Below, piece by piece: positions 6,368 to 12,690 of a DNA stretch of 12,690 nt. The notes under the pieces were generated by a model. It was not told the origin of the DNA. It searched no databases and saw only the letters and a list, made by a program, of their open reading frames with translations. A program made the translations under genes and the position numbers. Source of the DNA: Draconibacterium orientale (GTDB taxonomy: Bacteria; Bacteroidota; Bacteroidia; Bacteroidales; JAADGE01); NCBI GenBank assembly GCA_020718265.1, contig DYSM01000054.1, forward strand, positions 1-12,690, read 5' to 3'. Each line of letters opens with the position of its first letter. Positions within the stretch are counted from its first letter, which is position 1.

Positions 6368-7273
6368 TTACACAACTTTATACGATTCGTCTTCGTGTTG
6401 CGCCGGGTTGAAAAATGAGTTGCGCGGCGGATACTCAAACGACATGGGTTTGCCCGTAATCGGATGAGAAAATTCTAAATGGTAGGCAAGCAATCGCACT
6501 TGACGCACAAAATCGGCTTTTGCGCCGTATTTTCTGTCGCCTACAATCGGACAACCGATATGAGCCAAATGCGCGCGAATTTGATTTTTTCTGCCTGTAT
6601 GTAGCTTAATATCAAGTAGATGATATTGCGTAACTGAGCGCAAATATTCGTATTCGGTTTCGGCGTATTTGCTGTCGGCGGCTTCGTATTTGTGGCAATA
6701 CATTTTCATATTCGGACCTTCTTTGAGCCAAGTCGCAATCACGCCTTTGTCTTCAGGCGGACGATTTTCGGTAAGTGCCAGATATTTTTTTGTAACGCTC
6801 TCCCACTCTTCTTTAAAAAGTTCACGAATTTCTTCCGATTTTGCAAACAGAATTAAGCCTTCAACCTCACGGTCAATACGATGCACAGCCCAAAGACGAA
6901 TTTTTGTTTCGGCGCGGTACGTCAAAAAATCTTCCAACAATTTGTGGAACGTGGTTTCTCGTCCGGGTGTTTCGCCGGCAGTTACGAGTCCTGGCGGTTT
7001 TACGGCAACAACGATGTGCGCATCTTCGTGCAAAATTACAACCGGTCGATTGCGGTCGGGGCGTTGAACTGCGGGTTTTGGTTTTTCCAATTTCAAAAAT
7101 TCAACGGTTTGTCCTTCCTTCAAAAGCGTTGAGTGAATGGCTTTTACAACTTCGCCGTTAATTTCGACACGCGAATATTGAATCATTTTTTTGGCTTTTT
7201 GCTTTGACATTCCGGCATTTTTTTCCAAAATTAGGTCGAGCAACGTCGTATCTTTTTTTACAAAATATTTCAT
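6368..7273 (-). CDS. RluA family pseudouridine synthase with N-terminal S4 domain
   Basis: A 301-residue RNA-modifying enzyme that converts specific uridines in rRNA or tRNA to pseudouridine. The N-terminal S4 RNA-binding domain covers about residues 10-62 (SKQKAKKMIQYSRVEINGEV). The catalytic domain opens with ILHEDAHIVVAVKPPGLV (80-97). The active-site motif is HRIDREVEGLILFAK (131-145), with D134 as the catalytic aspartate. The C-terminal substrate motif LHTGRKNQIRAHLAHIGCPI (224-243) and GDRKYG (245-250) are intact. The usual HRLDxxTSGL is here HRIDREVEGL, with Glu where Ser is common. Length and domain order fit RluC/RluD-type enzymes, but I cannot assign the target uridine. The ATG at 7273 is the clear start. 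It stands alone, convergent with the toxin gene. Confidence 0.93.
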   Translation of the reverse strand: MKYFVKKDTTLLDLILEKNAGMSKQKAKKMIQYSRVEINGEVVKAIHSTLLKEGQTVEFLKLEKPKPAVQRPDRNRPVVILHEDAHIVVAVKPPGLVTAGETPGRETTFHKLLEDFLTYRAETKIRLWAVHRIDREVEGLILFAKSEEIRELFKEEWESVTKKYLALTENRPPEDKGVIATWLKEGPNMKMYCHKYEAADSKYAETEYEYLRSVTQYHLLDIKLHTGRKNQIRAHLAHIGCPIVGDRKYGAKADFVRQVRLLAYHLEFSHPITGKPMSFEYPPRNSFFNPAQHEDESYKVV

Positions 7274-7509
7274 ATCAAGAATGAATATTGATTATTGAAT
7301 ATTGAAAAGTATTTGAATTGAACATTTCAAAAACCTCATAAAAACGGCTGTAAAGTTACACATTATAGAGAAAGCTAAAGCTAAAAAATGAAAATATTAC
7401 AAAAAATTGAAAATATTCTGTCGGTTTAGTCTAAGATAAAAACATCTTCAAATAAATTTTGTATGTTTGTATCAAATATTTCCGTATTTTTGTCAAAATT
7501 GATTCATTT
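7274..7509. other. Divergent intergenic region (236 bp) with short AT-rich direct repeats
   Basis: This gap lies between the divergent pseudouridine synthase and acyltransferase genes. TGAATATTGA occurs twice (7282-7291 and 7296-7305, period 14), and TGAAAATATT occurs twice (7389-7398 and 7408-7417, period 19). The promoter for the acyltransferase is at its right end. I see no promoter consensus on the minus strand for the pseudouridine synthase and no RNA gene. Confidence 0.45.
7458..7492 (+). promoter_or_regulatory. Promoter of the acyltransferase/desaturase pair
   Basis: Two TAnnTTTG elements occur, TATGTTTG (7462-7469) and TATTTTTG (7485-7492). The second ends 17 bases before the GTG start at 7510. 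A TTTG at 7458-7461 lies 23 bases upstream of it, slightly longer than the ideal -33 spacing. The position makes the in-frame TTG at 7459 impossible as a start if this promoter is used. Confidence 0.5.
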
Positions 7510-8400
7510 GTGAAGTCGTATATCGGATATGTATTTTTTAAGCTTACAGCATTGAGTTTCAAGCTGATGCCATTCTCTATTTTGTATTTTTATTCGGATA
7601 TTTTGTATTTTTTGCTTTACAAAGTTATTGGATATCGAAAAAAAGTCGTTTTTAATAATCTGCGCAGTGCGTTTCCCGAAAAATCGGAAAAGGAGATTGA
7701 GTTTCTTGCAAAAAAATTCTATAAACATCTGTCAGACATAACTTTAGAAGGCATAAAAGCATTCACGATGAGCAAAAAACAAATGCTTGCGCGCTTCAAA
7801 ATTGTTGAAGATGAAATTGTTCAAAACTATTACGCAGAAGGCAAAAGCATTATCGCGCTCGCGGCGCATTATTCGAATTGGGAATGGGGCGGCATAGGTG
7901 CGCAAGTCATTCCGCATGAGCTATTTACGCTTTACAAACCTTTGAAAAATATTTATATCGACAAATACGCGCGCGCATCGCGTTCGGTTTGGGGTGCGAA
8001 CATGATTTCGATAAAAAAAACCTACGAATTTTTCAAGGAAGAACATCCGCGCCCGCGCATTGTGTTTATGCTTGCCGACCAAAGTTCGCACAAACGCCAA
8101 CAAGCATATTGGATTGATTTTTTGAATCACAAAACTGATTTTTTGCACGGACCCGAAAAATACGCTAAATTGTTCAATTTTCCGGTCGTCTATGCGTACG
8201 TAACACGTGTAAAAAGAGGTTTCTATGAGGTTCGTTTTCTGAATGTTACAGACAATCCGAAAGATTTACCCGAAACCGAACTTACAAAGGAATTTGCAAG
8301 AATTTTGGAAACATATATAAAACAAGACCAAAGTCAATGGCTTTGGTCGCATAAACGCTGGAAACACAGCCCGCCCACGGAGGCGCAATCCGTTTCTTAA
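7510..8400 (+). CDS. LpxL/HtrB-like lysophospholipid or lipid A acyltransferase
   Basis: A 296-residue inner-membrane acyltransferase of the bacterial lipid A acyltransferase (LPLAT) superfamily. The GTG at 7510 gives MKSYIGYVFFKLTALSF, the expected short N-terminal membrane segment; the in-frame TTG at 7459 overlaps the promoter. The catalytic HX4E motif is HYSNWE (H120 to E125). FMLADQSSHK (186-195), FLHGPEKYA (211-219) and the C-terminal WLWSHKRWKH (277-286) are all typical of LpxL/LpxM-like enzymes. Such enzymes add a secondary acyl chain to lipid A, and Bacteroidota relatives may act on other aminolipids, so the acceptor remains open. The desaturase gene follows after 31 bp on the same strand and probably shares the transcript, which suggests joint control of membrane acyl chains. 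Confidence 0.88.
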   Translation: MKSYIGYVFFKLTALSFKLMPFSILYFYSDILYFLLYKVIGYRKKVVFNNLRSAFPEKSEKEIEFLAKKFYKHLSDITLEGIKAFTMSKKQMLARFKIVEDEIVQNYYAEGKSIIALAAHYSNWEWGGIGAQVIPHELFTLYKPLKNIYIDKYARASRSVWGANMISIKKTYEFFKEEHPRPRIVFMLADQSSHKRQQAYWIDFLNHKTDFLHGPEKYAKLFNFPVVYAYVTRVKRGFYEVRFLNVTDNPKDLPETELTKEFARILETYIKQDQSQWLWSHKRWKHSPPTEAQSVS

Positions 8401-8431
8401 TTAGTTTTTTTCATTAAATTTTAGCTTTAAT

Positions 8432-9520
8432 ATGATTAATTCCGTCAGATTTAACAACAAATTGCAAAAAGAATTTGCAATGACTTTGAAACAACGTGTG
8501 GACGATTATTTTAAAACCAACAACCGTTCCAAATTTGGAGGTTCGCGTATTATTTTAAAAGCCATACTCCTCACGACCATGTATTTGGGAGCTTACGCGC
8601 TGATACTCACAAACCAGTTCAACGTCTATATTATGTGGGCGTTTACAGGCGTAATGGGAATTGGTGCTGCGGGAATCGGCATGGCTTTCATGCACGATGC
8701 AAACCACGAATCGTTCAGTGCAAATAAAGGTTTGAACAAATTTTTTAGTTTTTCGCTGGAACTGCTCGGCGGCAGCTCAATGAATTGGCGCATTCAACAC
8801 AATGTTTTGCATCATACGTACACAAACATTGAGGAATTAGACGAAGATGTGAGTTCGCGTGCGCTGTATCGCTTCACAAAGGGCGCGAAACATTACAAAA
8901 TGCACCGATTTCAGCACATTTATATGTTTTTTCTTTACACATTAATGACCTATTCTTGGATTGTGGTTGCCGATTTTTTTCAACTTCACAGATATTATAA
9001 AGCCGGCTTGCTCGGACCGAACCGAAGTTTTGGCAAAGAACTTGCACGGCTAATTGTTGGAAAAATGTTCTATTACAGCTACATGGTTGTGCTGCCGCTC
9101 ATACTTGTCGATATTACTTGGTGGCAACTAATTATAGGGTTTTCAACGGTACATTTTATCTTAGGATTTATTCTTGCTGTTACATTTCAGTTGGCGCATT
9201 TGGTAGAAAAAACCGATTTTCCTGACCCGATTGACGACCAAATTGACGAAAATTGGTATGTTCACCAACTTGCAACGACTGCAGATTTTGCGCAACACAA
9301 CAAAATTTTAACATGGTACATCGGCGGATTGAATTATCAAGTAGAGCACCATTTGTTTCCGCATATCAGCCATGTACATTATCCTGCGCTGTCGAAAATT
9401 GTTAAAGAAACGACCGACGAATTTAAAGTTCGGTACAATGTTTACAAAAATATTCCGGAGGCTCTCGCATCGCACGTGCGCATGTTAGTTCGCTTGGGCA
9501 AAGCTCCGGTTTCTGCATAA
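8432..9520 (+). CDS. Membrane fatty acid desaturase (acyl-CoA or acyl-lipid type)
   Basis: A 362-residue integral membrane di-iron desaturase that inserts a cis double bond into an acyl chain. All three histidine boxes are present: HDANH (88-92), HNVLHH (123-128) and QVEHH (303-307). The Gln-initiated third box is typical of the front-end/linoleoyl-CoA desaturase-like branch common in Bacteroidota. Hydrophobic helices lie at about 43-62, 67-86, 162-182 and 212-254. No N-terminal cytochrome b5 domain is present, so electrons must come from a separate carrier. The ATG at 8432 is the first start; M17 is a possible alternative. No promoter consensus is seen in the 31-bp gap, so it is likely co-transcribed with the acyltransferase. 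Regiospecificity cannot be read from the sequence. Confidence 0.92.
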   Translation: MINSVRFNNKLQKEFAMTLKQRVDDYFKTNNRSKFGGSRIILKAILLTTMYLGAYALILTNQFNVYIMWAFTGVMGIGAAGIGMAFMHDANHESFSANKGLNKFFSFSLELLGGSSMNWRIQHNVLHHTYTNIEELDEDVSSRALYRFTKGAKHYKMHRFQHIYMFFLYTLMTYSWIVVADFFQLHRYYKAGLLGPNRSFGKELARLIVGKMFYYSYMVVLPLILVDITWWQLIIGFSTVHFILGFILAVTFQLAHLVEKTDFPDPIDDQIDENWYVHQLATTADFAQHNKILTWYIGGLNYQVEHHLFPHISHVHYPALSKIVKETTDEFKVRYNVYKNIPEALASHVRMLVRLGKAPVSA

Positions 9521-9785
9521 AGACTCTTCGAGCGACAGTTATTTCGTGTTTAAAAGAAAACCGTGTAAATATTTGATTTTATGTAAATTATAACCAATTT
9601 TTAAATCAAATGTTTTGTCATTCAGTTGTGCTTTTTAGTTTCAATTGAATCTCGACTGTATTTCAACAGTATTTCTAACAACATTCGGAACAGAATTACG
9701 CTATATAATACAGAATTTCAATGAGTTATGAATTTTCTTATACAGACTGTTTACTTGACTGTCGCTTTTTTAACAATCAAAACAC
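9521..9785. other. Intergenic region (265 bp) with a repeated short motif
   Basis: This gap separates the desaturase from the hydrolase, both on the plus strand. No TAnnTTTG element or strong terminator hairpin is visible. The right half holds four related motifs of form CWGWATTWC, at 9656, 9667, 9691 and 9711. No ORF or RNA gene is evident. Confidence 0.4.
9656..9721 (+). repeat. Cluster of four related CWGWATTWC motifs
   Basis: CTGTATTTCAA (9656-9666) is followed directly by CAGTATTTCTA (9667-9677), then CAGAATTAC (9691-9699) and CAGAATTTCAA (9711-9721). Offsets are 11, 24 and 20 bp. The cluster ends 64 bp upstream of the hydrolase ATG and could be a regulator-binding array, but the sequence is AT-rich and chance is not excluded. 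Confidence 0.3.
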
Positions 9786-10784
9786 ATGAAAAAAGTAAAA
9801 ATCACAGGCATTGTGCTTATTGTTTTAGTCGGAATATTTTTTCTCGGACCGCGCGAAAACGTTCTGCCGTTAAATCTCTCATTACAAGATAGTTTGCCTT
9901 CGGATTTAAAACTTCTTGAAACGTATATCCAAACCAGAGAATCTGCCGAAAAAGATTTAAAACCCGACAACGAAGCACGAATTTTGTGGGCAAATCCGGA
10001 TTCCGTTTCGCAGACTGAATATGCGTTTGTGTATTTACACGGATTTTCCGCTTCGCACGCCGAAGGTAACGGCTTGTATCCGGAACTTGCAAAACGCTAC
10101 AAAGCAAACACTTACTTGCCCCGTATGCACGCGCACGGAACCGAACGCGCCGAAAACATGTTGGAATTTGATATTGAAAAATATTGGCAATCGGCTCAAG
10201 AAGCTCTGATTATCGGACGAAAATTAGGCAAGAAAGTCGTTCTCGTCGGCACGTCCACAGGCGGCTCACTTGCATTGATGCTGGCTTCACAATACGATGA
10301 TATTGAGGCAATTATGCTCTATTCGCCCAATATTGATTTAGATAATAAAACGTCCGAAATTTTACGAATGCCTTGGGGTTTGCAACTCGCGCGGCTCGTT
10401 TCCGGCGGAAAATATCACACTTACGATGCAACACCCGAGTCGAAAAAATATTGGCAAATCCAATATCGTCTTGAAGCCTTGATGCGTGTAAAACTCATGT
10501 TACACGAATTTATGACCGTCGAAACATTTTCAAAAGTAACTGAACCGGCGTATCTTGGCTATTATTACAAAAACGAAGAAGAACGAGACAAAACGGTTTC
10601 AGTTCCGAGAATGCTTGAAATGTTTGAAGAGCTTGGCACTCCGAAAAATCAGAAACAAAAAGATGCTTTTGCCGAAGCCGGCGAACACGTCATGACTTGG
10701 ACAGAAACCGCCAAAGACTTGGAAAATATTAAAACAGAGAGCTTTAAGTTTTTAGACGAAGTGATTTTTAAGAAAAAAAACTAA
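9786..10784 (+). CDS. Membrane-anchored alpha/beta hydrolase (carboxylesterase-like)
   Basis: A 332-residue serine hydrolase. The N-terminus MKKVKITGIVLIVLVGIFFL is a signal anchor or uncleaved membrane helix, so the enzyme probably faces the periplasm. The oxyanion-hole strand is VYLHGFSAS (82-90). The nucleophile elbow is GTSTG (155-159), with S157. The candidate catalytic His is H301 in AGEHVMTW, and D268 in EEERDKTVSVP is a plausible acid. The region between, about 175-270, is a helical lid. Family resemblance is to the monoacylglycerol lipase or carboxylesterase type, but the substrate is unknown. The ATG at 9786 follows an A-rich stretch with no Shine-Dalgarno. The stop overlaps by 4 bp that of the convergent T9SS cargo gene, leaving no room for a separate terminator. 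Confidence 0.85.
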   Translation: MKKVKITGIVLIVLVGIFFLGPRENVLPLNLSLQDSLPSDLKLLETYIQTRESAEKDLKPDNEARILWANPDSVSQTEYAFVYLHGFSASHAEGNGLYPELAKRYKANTYLPRMHAHGTERAENMLEFDIEKYWQSAQEALIIGRKLGKKVVLVGTSTGGSLALMLASQYDDIEAIMLYSPNIDLDNKTSEILRMPWGLQLARLVSGGKYHTYDATPESKKYWQIQYRLEALMRVKLMLHEFMTVETFSKVTEPAYLGYYYKNEEERDKTVSVPRMLEMFEELGTPKNQKQKDAFAEAGEHVMTWTETAKDLENIKTESFKFLDEVIFKKKN

Positions 10785-12538
10785 CGAAACAGCGTTACGG
10801 TTCCTTTTTCTTCATATTCAATTCCGTCTTTCCCTTTTCCTTTGATGACGTAAAAATAAACGCCGGGCGAAGCGCGCAAGTTTGCTATCGGCGTGCGACC
10901 GTCCCAGCCGGTATCTGTGATTTCGTCCTCATTTTCAGTTTGATACATCAATTCGCCCCAACGATTATAAATTGAAATTCGGAACGTTTCCATGCCTTTT
11001 ACGGTAACTTTGAAAAAATCGTTCATGCCATCTTCGTTCGGGCTAAACACATTTTGACTGTTTTCCACGCTCGACGGCTCAATCGAAACTTTTATTGTAA
11101 CAGAAATCGTATCTTCACATTCATCGGCATCCGTAACCTTGAGCAGAACTTTGTAATCACCTTTTTCTTTATAAAGATGTGAAAACGAAGGCTCTTCTAA
11201 TTTTGGCGATTTGTCTCCCAAATCCCATTTTTGCTCAGCAGCCCACGTCGTTGTATTTACCAAATCCACATCAAGTTCGGCATTTCCGGACGAAGGAGTT
11301 GCCGTGAAACTCGGTTTTTCAACTTTGATATTGTAAGTTGTATCTTGCGGACAAGCCCAATTGTTTATGACATGAAATTCATAAGCCACATTACCGTAAG
11401 CATCAGGGTAAGCCTCTGATATTCCGACAATTGTGTCGCCTGAAAACTGCACGCCCGTTCCTGCAATCTCGGTCGAATTCGGTCGAATCCAAAACGTATT
11501 GAGCACATAAAAATCGTTTCCGCGATTTGACGAACGCGCCACACTGTCTGTAAACGTCCAAACAGGCGGAAGAATGGAATCGTTAAACGTTAAAGCCCAA
11601 GAAAATACGAAACCGTTGTCTTGCAATACGTTATCGGTGATACGAAGTTTCCAATCGCCGTTTAATTTGCAGCCGTTTAAAACAGAAAAATTATCTTGCG
11701 AAAGAAATTGCCCCGCAGGAATAGTCTCATTATCAGCCAATACAGGTAATAAACCAAATGCAGAATCTGTAAAATGATAGTCCAGACCCGTTCCGACATT
11801 GTCAGGCAGAGCTTCATCGTTCACAGGCAAAGCGAAAGCGGAATGATTATTTGAATCTAAATCTTTGATAATCATTGATATACCATCGGGACAAATCAAT
11901 TCGATTTTCAAATTTCCGACATCGGAATGTTCCAAATTTAATGAAACAGAATCCAAAAATCCGGCATGAAAAACAGAATCATTCGGAAATTCGTCAAATG
12001 ATAGCACAGATTCGTAAACATGTAAATCATCAAAACGTTTCGGTGTCGGCTCAACGAACTCATACACAGGCACATCCTCCCATTTTTCAGGAAACGCTTT
12101 TCCTGTCAGCAACACTTGCGAACCTTTGCACACACCGTCATGTTCTTCGGGAATATCCGTTTTTATTTTGGAAAAATTCGGAGGCAAATTTATGCGAACC
12201 GGCATAATCCTATGTAAAGTTCGATTATCTTCTGTTCTCACAAATAGTTTCACACGATACCCGCCGCCTTTTACAAAAACATGCGTAACTGAATCTAAAT
12301 CAAATCCTTCCAAAACTTTATCATCATCAAAATCCCAATTAAGATAAACATTCGAGAGCGTATCGGTTCCTTCTCGAACCAGCGCTTTAAACGTAAGCAT
12401 CGAATCTCGGCAAACGCTGAGCGTATCTCCGTCGTGCGTGTAAACTGGCATTTTGCTCGAACTCACAGTTAAGTTAAGTTGCGCAAAAAGCGATAAAGAA
12501 CTCACAATCAAAAAAATGCTAAAAAAAAATGATTTCAC
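10781..12538 (-). CDS. T9SS type B cargo protein with PKD and proprotein-convertase P-like domains
   Basis: A 585-residue secreted or surface-attached protein. The GTG at 12538 opens a signal peptide (MKSFFFSIFLIVSSLSLFAQ, cleaved near residue 19). A PKD-like beta domain follows (about 40-117, with LNWDFDDD and HVFVKGGGYRVKL). A beta-sandwich at about 185-322 resembles the proprotein-convertase P domain (VGNLKIELICPDG, LNGDWKLRITDN, NGFVFSWALTF). A second PKD domain lies at about 410-485 (WDLGDKSP, HLYKEKGDYKVLLKV). The C-terminus (about 496-585) is the gliding-motility-associated type B sorting domain: NVFSPNEDGMNDFF, ISIYNRWGELMY, GWDGR, SPGVYFYVIKGKG. No protease or glycosidase catalytic domain is present, so it is more likely an adhesive or structural surface protein than an enzyme. 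T9SS machinery is not in this window. Confidence 0.88.
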   Translation of the reverse strand: MKSFFFSIFLIVSSLSLFAQLNLTVSSSKMPVYTHDGDTLSVCRDSMLTFKALVREGTDTLSNVYLNWDFDDDKVLEGFDLDSVTHVFVKGGGYRVKLFVRTEDNRTLHRIMPVRINLPPNFSKIKTDIPEEHDGVCKGSQVLLTGKAFPEKWEDVPVYEFVEPTPKRFDDLHVYESVLSFDEFPNDSVFHAGFLDSVSLNLEHSDVGNLKIELICPDGISMIIKDLDSNNHSAFALPVNDEALPDNVGTGLDYHFTDSAFGLLPVLADNETIPAGQFLSQDNFSVLNGCKLNGDWKLRITDNVLQDNGFVFSWALTFNDSILPPVWTFTDSVARSSNRGNDFYVLNTFWIRPNSTEIAGTGVQFSGDTIVGISEAYPDAYGNVAYEFHVINNWACPQDTTYNIKVEKPSFTATPSSGNAELDVDLVNTTTWAAEQKWDLGDKSPKLEEPSFSHLYKEKGDYKVLLKVTDADECEDTISVTIKVSIEPSSVENSQNVFSPNEDGMNDFFKVTVKGMETFRISIYNRWGELMYQTENEDEITDTGWDGRTPIANLRASPGVYFYVIKGKGKDGIEYEEKGTVTLFR

Positions 12539-12554
12539 TGTTTTGAATTTTGGG

Positions 12555-12562
12555 CAAAAATA
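12555..12562 (-). promoter_or_regulatory. -7 element of the T9SS cargo gene
   Basis: TATTTTTG on the minus strand (12562 to 12555) matches TAnnTTTG and ends 16 bases before the GTG start at 12538. No clear TTG is seen at the -33 distance. The spacing agrees with that at the 1772, 5809 and 7510 starts, which supports the GTG start. Confidence 0.5.
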
Positions 12563-12575
12563 AAGTTTTTAGACG

Positions 12576-12583
12576 TAACTTTG
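12576..12583 (+). promoter_or_regulatory. Upstream rightward -7 element
   Basis: TAACTTTG matches TAnnTTTG and faces away from the T9SS cargo promoter. A TTTTG at 12548-12552 sits 23 bases upstream, rather far for a -33 element. It could be a second promoter for the right-edge gene. Confidence 0.35.
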
Positions 12584-12591
12584 CAGAAATT

Positions 12592-12663
12592 ATTACGTTT
12601 GAAGCAAATTTGGTGTTTTTAAACTCTGTTGATATATTTGAAAATATTTTCGGCAAACGTAAT
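12592..12663. repeat. Perfect 10-bp inverted repeat flanking a promoter
   Basis: ATTACGTTTG (12592-12601) and CAAACGTAAT (12654-12663) are exact reverse complements separated by 52 bases. The promoter at 12609-12640 lies between them and the right arm overlaps the proposed ATG at 12662. A 12-bp perfect palindrome, GAAAATATTTTC (12640-12651), lies just inside the right arm. Confidence 0.5.
12609..12640 (+). promoter_or_regulatory. Rightward Bacteroidota-type promoter at the right edge
   Basis: TTTG (12609-12612), a 20-base spacer and TATATTTG (12633-12640) match the Bacteroidota consensus at both elements and in spacing, the best match in the window. The -7 element ends 21 bases before the ATG at 12662. 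Confidence 0.6.
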
Positions 12664-12690
12664 GCTTTTTGGTAAAAATATCGGCAAAGC
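12662..12690 (+). CDS. Partial CDS leaving the right edge (N-terminus only)
   Basis: An ATG at 12662 opens nine full codons to the edge (MLFGKNIGK, with the next codon cut off). The consensus promoter at 12609-12640 points at it and the 21-base distance is plausible for a short leader. In-frame extension is possible to a TTG at 12638, but that lies inside the -7 element. Too short to identify. Confidence 0.4.

Noticed and set aside
6669..7161. Overlapping plus-strand open frames of 83-132 codons opposite the pseudouridine synthase gene
   Set aside because: They lie wholly antisense to a gene with complete RluA motifs, their translations are low-complexity or cysteine/serine-rich without domain signals, and no promoter points at them.
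7407..7417. TTGAAAATATT shared by three intergenic regions (147-157 minus, 7407-7417 plus, 12638-12648 plus)
   Set aside because: Almost entirely A/T with a self-complementary AATATT core; repeats of this kind are expected in AT-rich gaps once all 11-mers are considered.
7459..7509. 17-codon N-terminal extension of the acyltransferase from a TTG at 7459
   Set aside because: It overlaps two TAnnTTTG elements, and the GTG at 7510 gives the expected family N-terminus.
9655..9670. ACTGT/ACAGT inverted repeat
   Set aside because: Five-base arms in AT-rich sequence are within chance; the tandem CWGWATTWC pattern describes the same bases better.
1..12690. CRISPR arrays, insertion sequences, tRNA or rRNA genes, prophage or defence clusters
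   Set aside because: I saw no spaced direct repeats of CRISPR size, no transposase or integrase motifs, no RNA gene signatures and no defence genes apart from the single toxin-antitoxin pair.

Overview
The window is AT-rich chromosomal DNA from a member of the Bacteroidota (Bacteroidetes). Four signs support this. A secreted protein ends in a type IX secretion (T9SS) type B C-terminal domain (10781-12538). A CarboxypepD_reg-like secreted protein is present. Ribosome binding regions are A-rich and lack a Shine-Dalgarno sequence. Several genes are preceded by the Bacteroidota -7 promoter element TAnnTTTG. I cannot place it more precisely. No rRNA, tRNA, CRISPR array, transposase or phage gene is visible, and most of the window looks like ordinary core genome.

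Layout from left to right. A minus-strand CDS probably starts at 48 and leaves the left edge. A minus-strand cluster follows (224-2425): an unknown two-helix membrane protein, a secreted CarboxypepD_reg-like protein, and a SAM methyltransferase whose start lies one base after the previous stop. A divergent gap carrying a perfect 9-bp inverted repeat leads to a plus-strand run: an undecaprenyl/dolichol-phosphate-type GT2 glycosyltransferase, a GT4 glycosyltransferase overlapping it by 8 nt, and an NAD(P)-binding atypical SDR. Then come a type II toxin-antitoxin pair (5809-6358) with a coiled-coil antitoxin and a RelE/ParE-type toxin, and a convergent RluA-family pseudouridine synthase (6368-7273). 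A second plus-strand pair is an LpxL/HtrB-like acyltransferase and a three-histidine-box fatty acid desaturase 31 bp apart, followed by a membrane-anchored alpha/beta hydrolase. Its stop codon overlaps that of the converging T9SS cargo protein. The right edge holds a well-formed rightward promoter and the first codons of another gene.

Themes. The two glycosyltransferases probably build a surface glycan or glycolipid. The acyltransferase and desaturase probably act on membrane lipids. The cargo protein is exported by T9SS. I see no clearly new multi-gene system. The points most worth a second look are the unusual antitoxin architecture, a recurring spacing of 15-17 nt between the -7 element and the start codon (including three non-ATG starts), and operator-like inverted repeats at 2488-2513 and 12592-12663.
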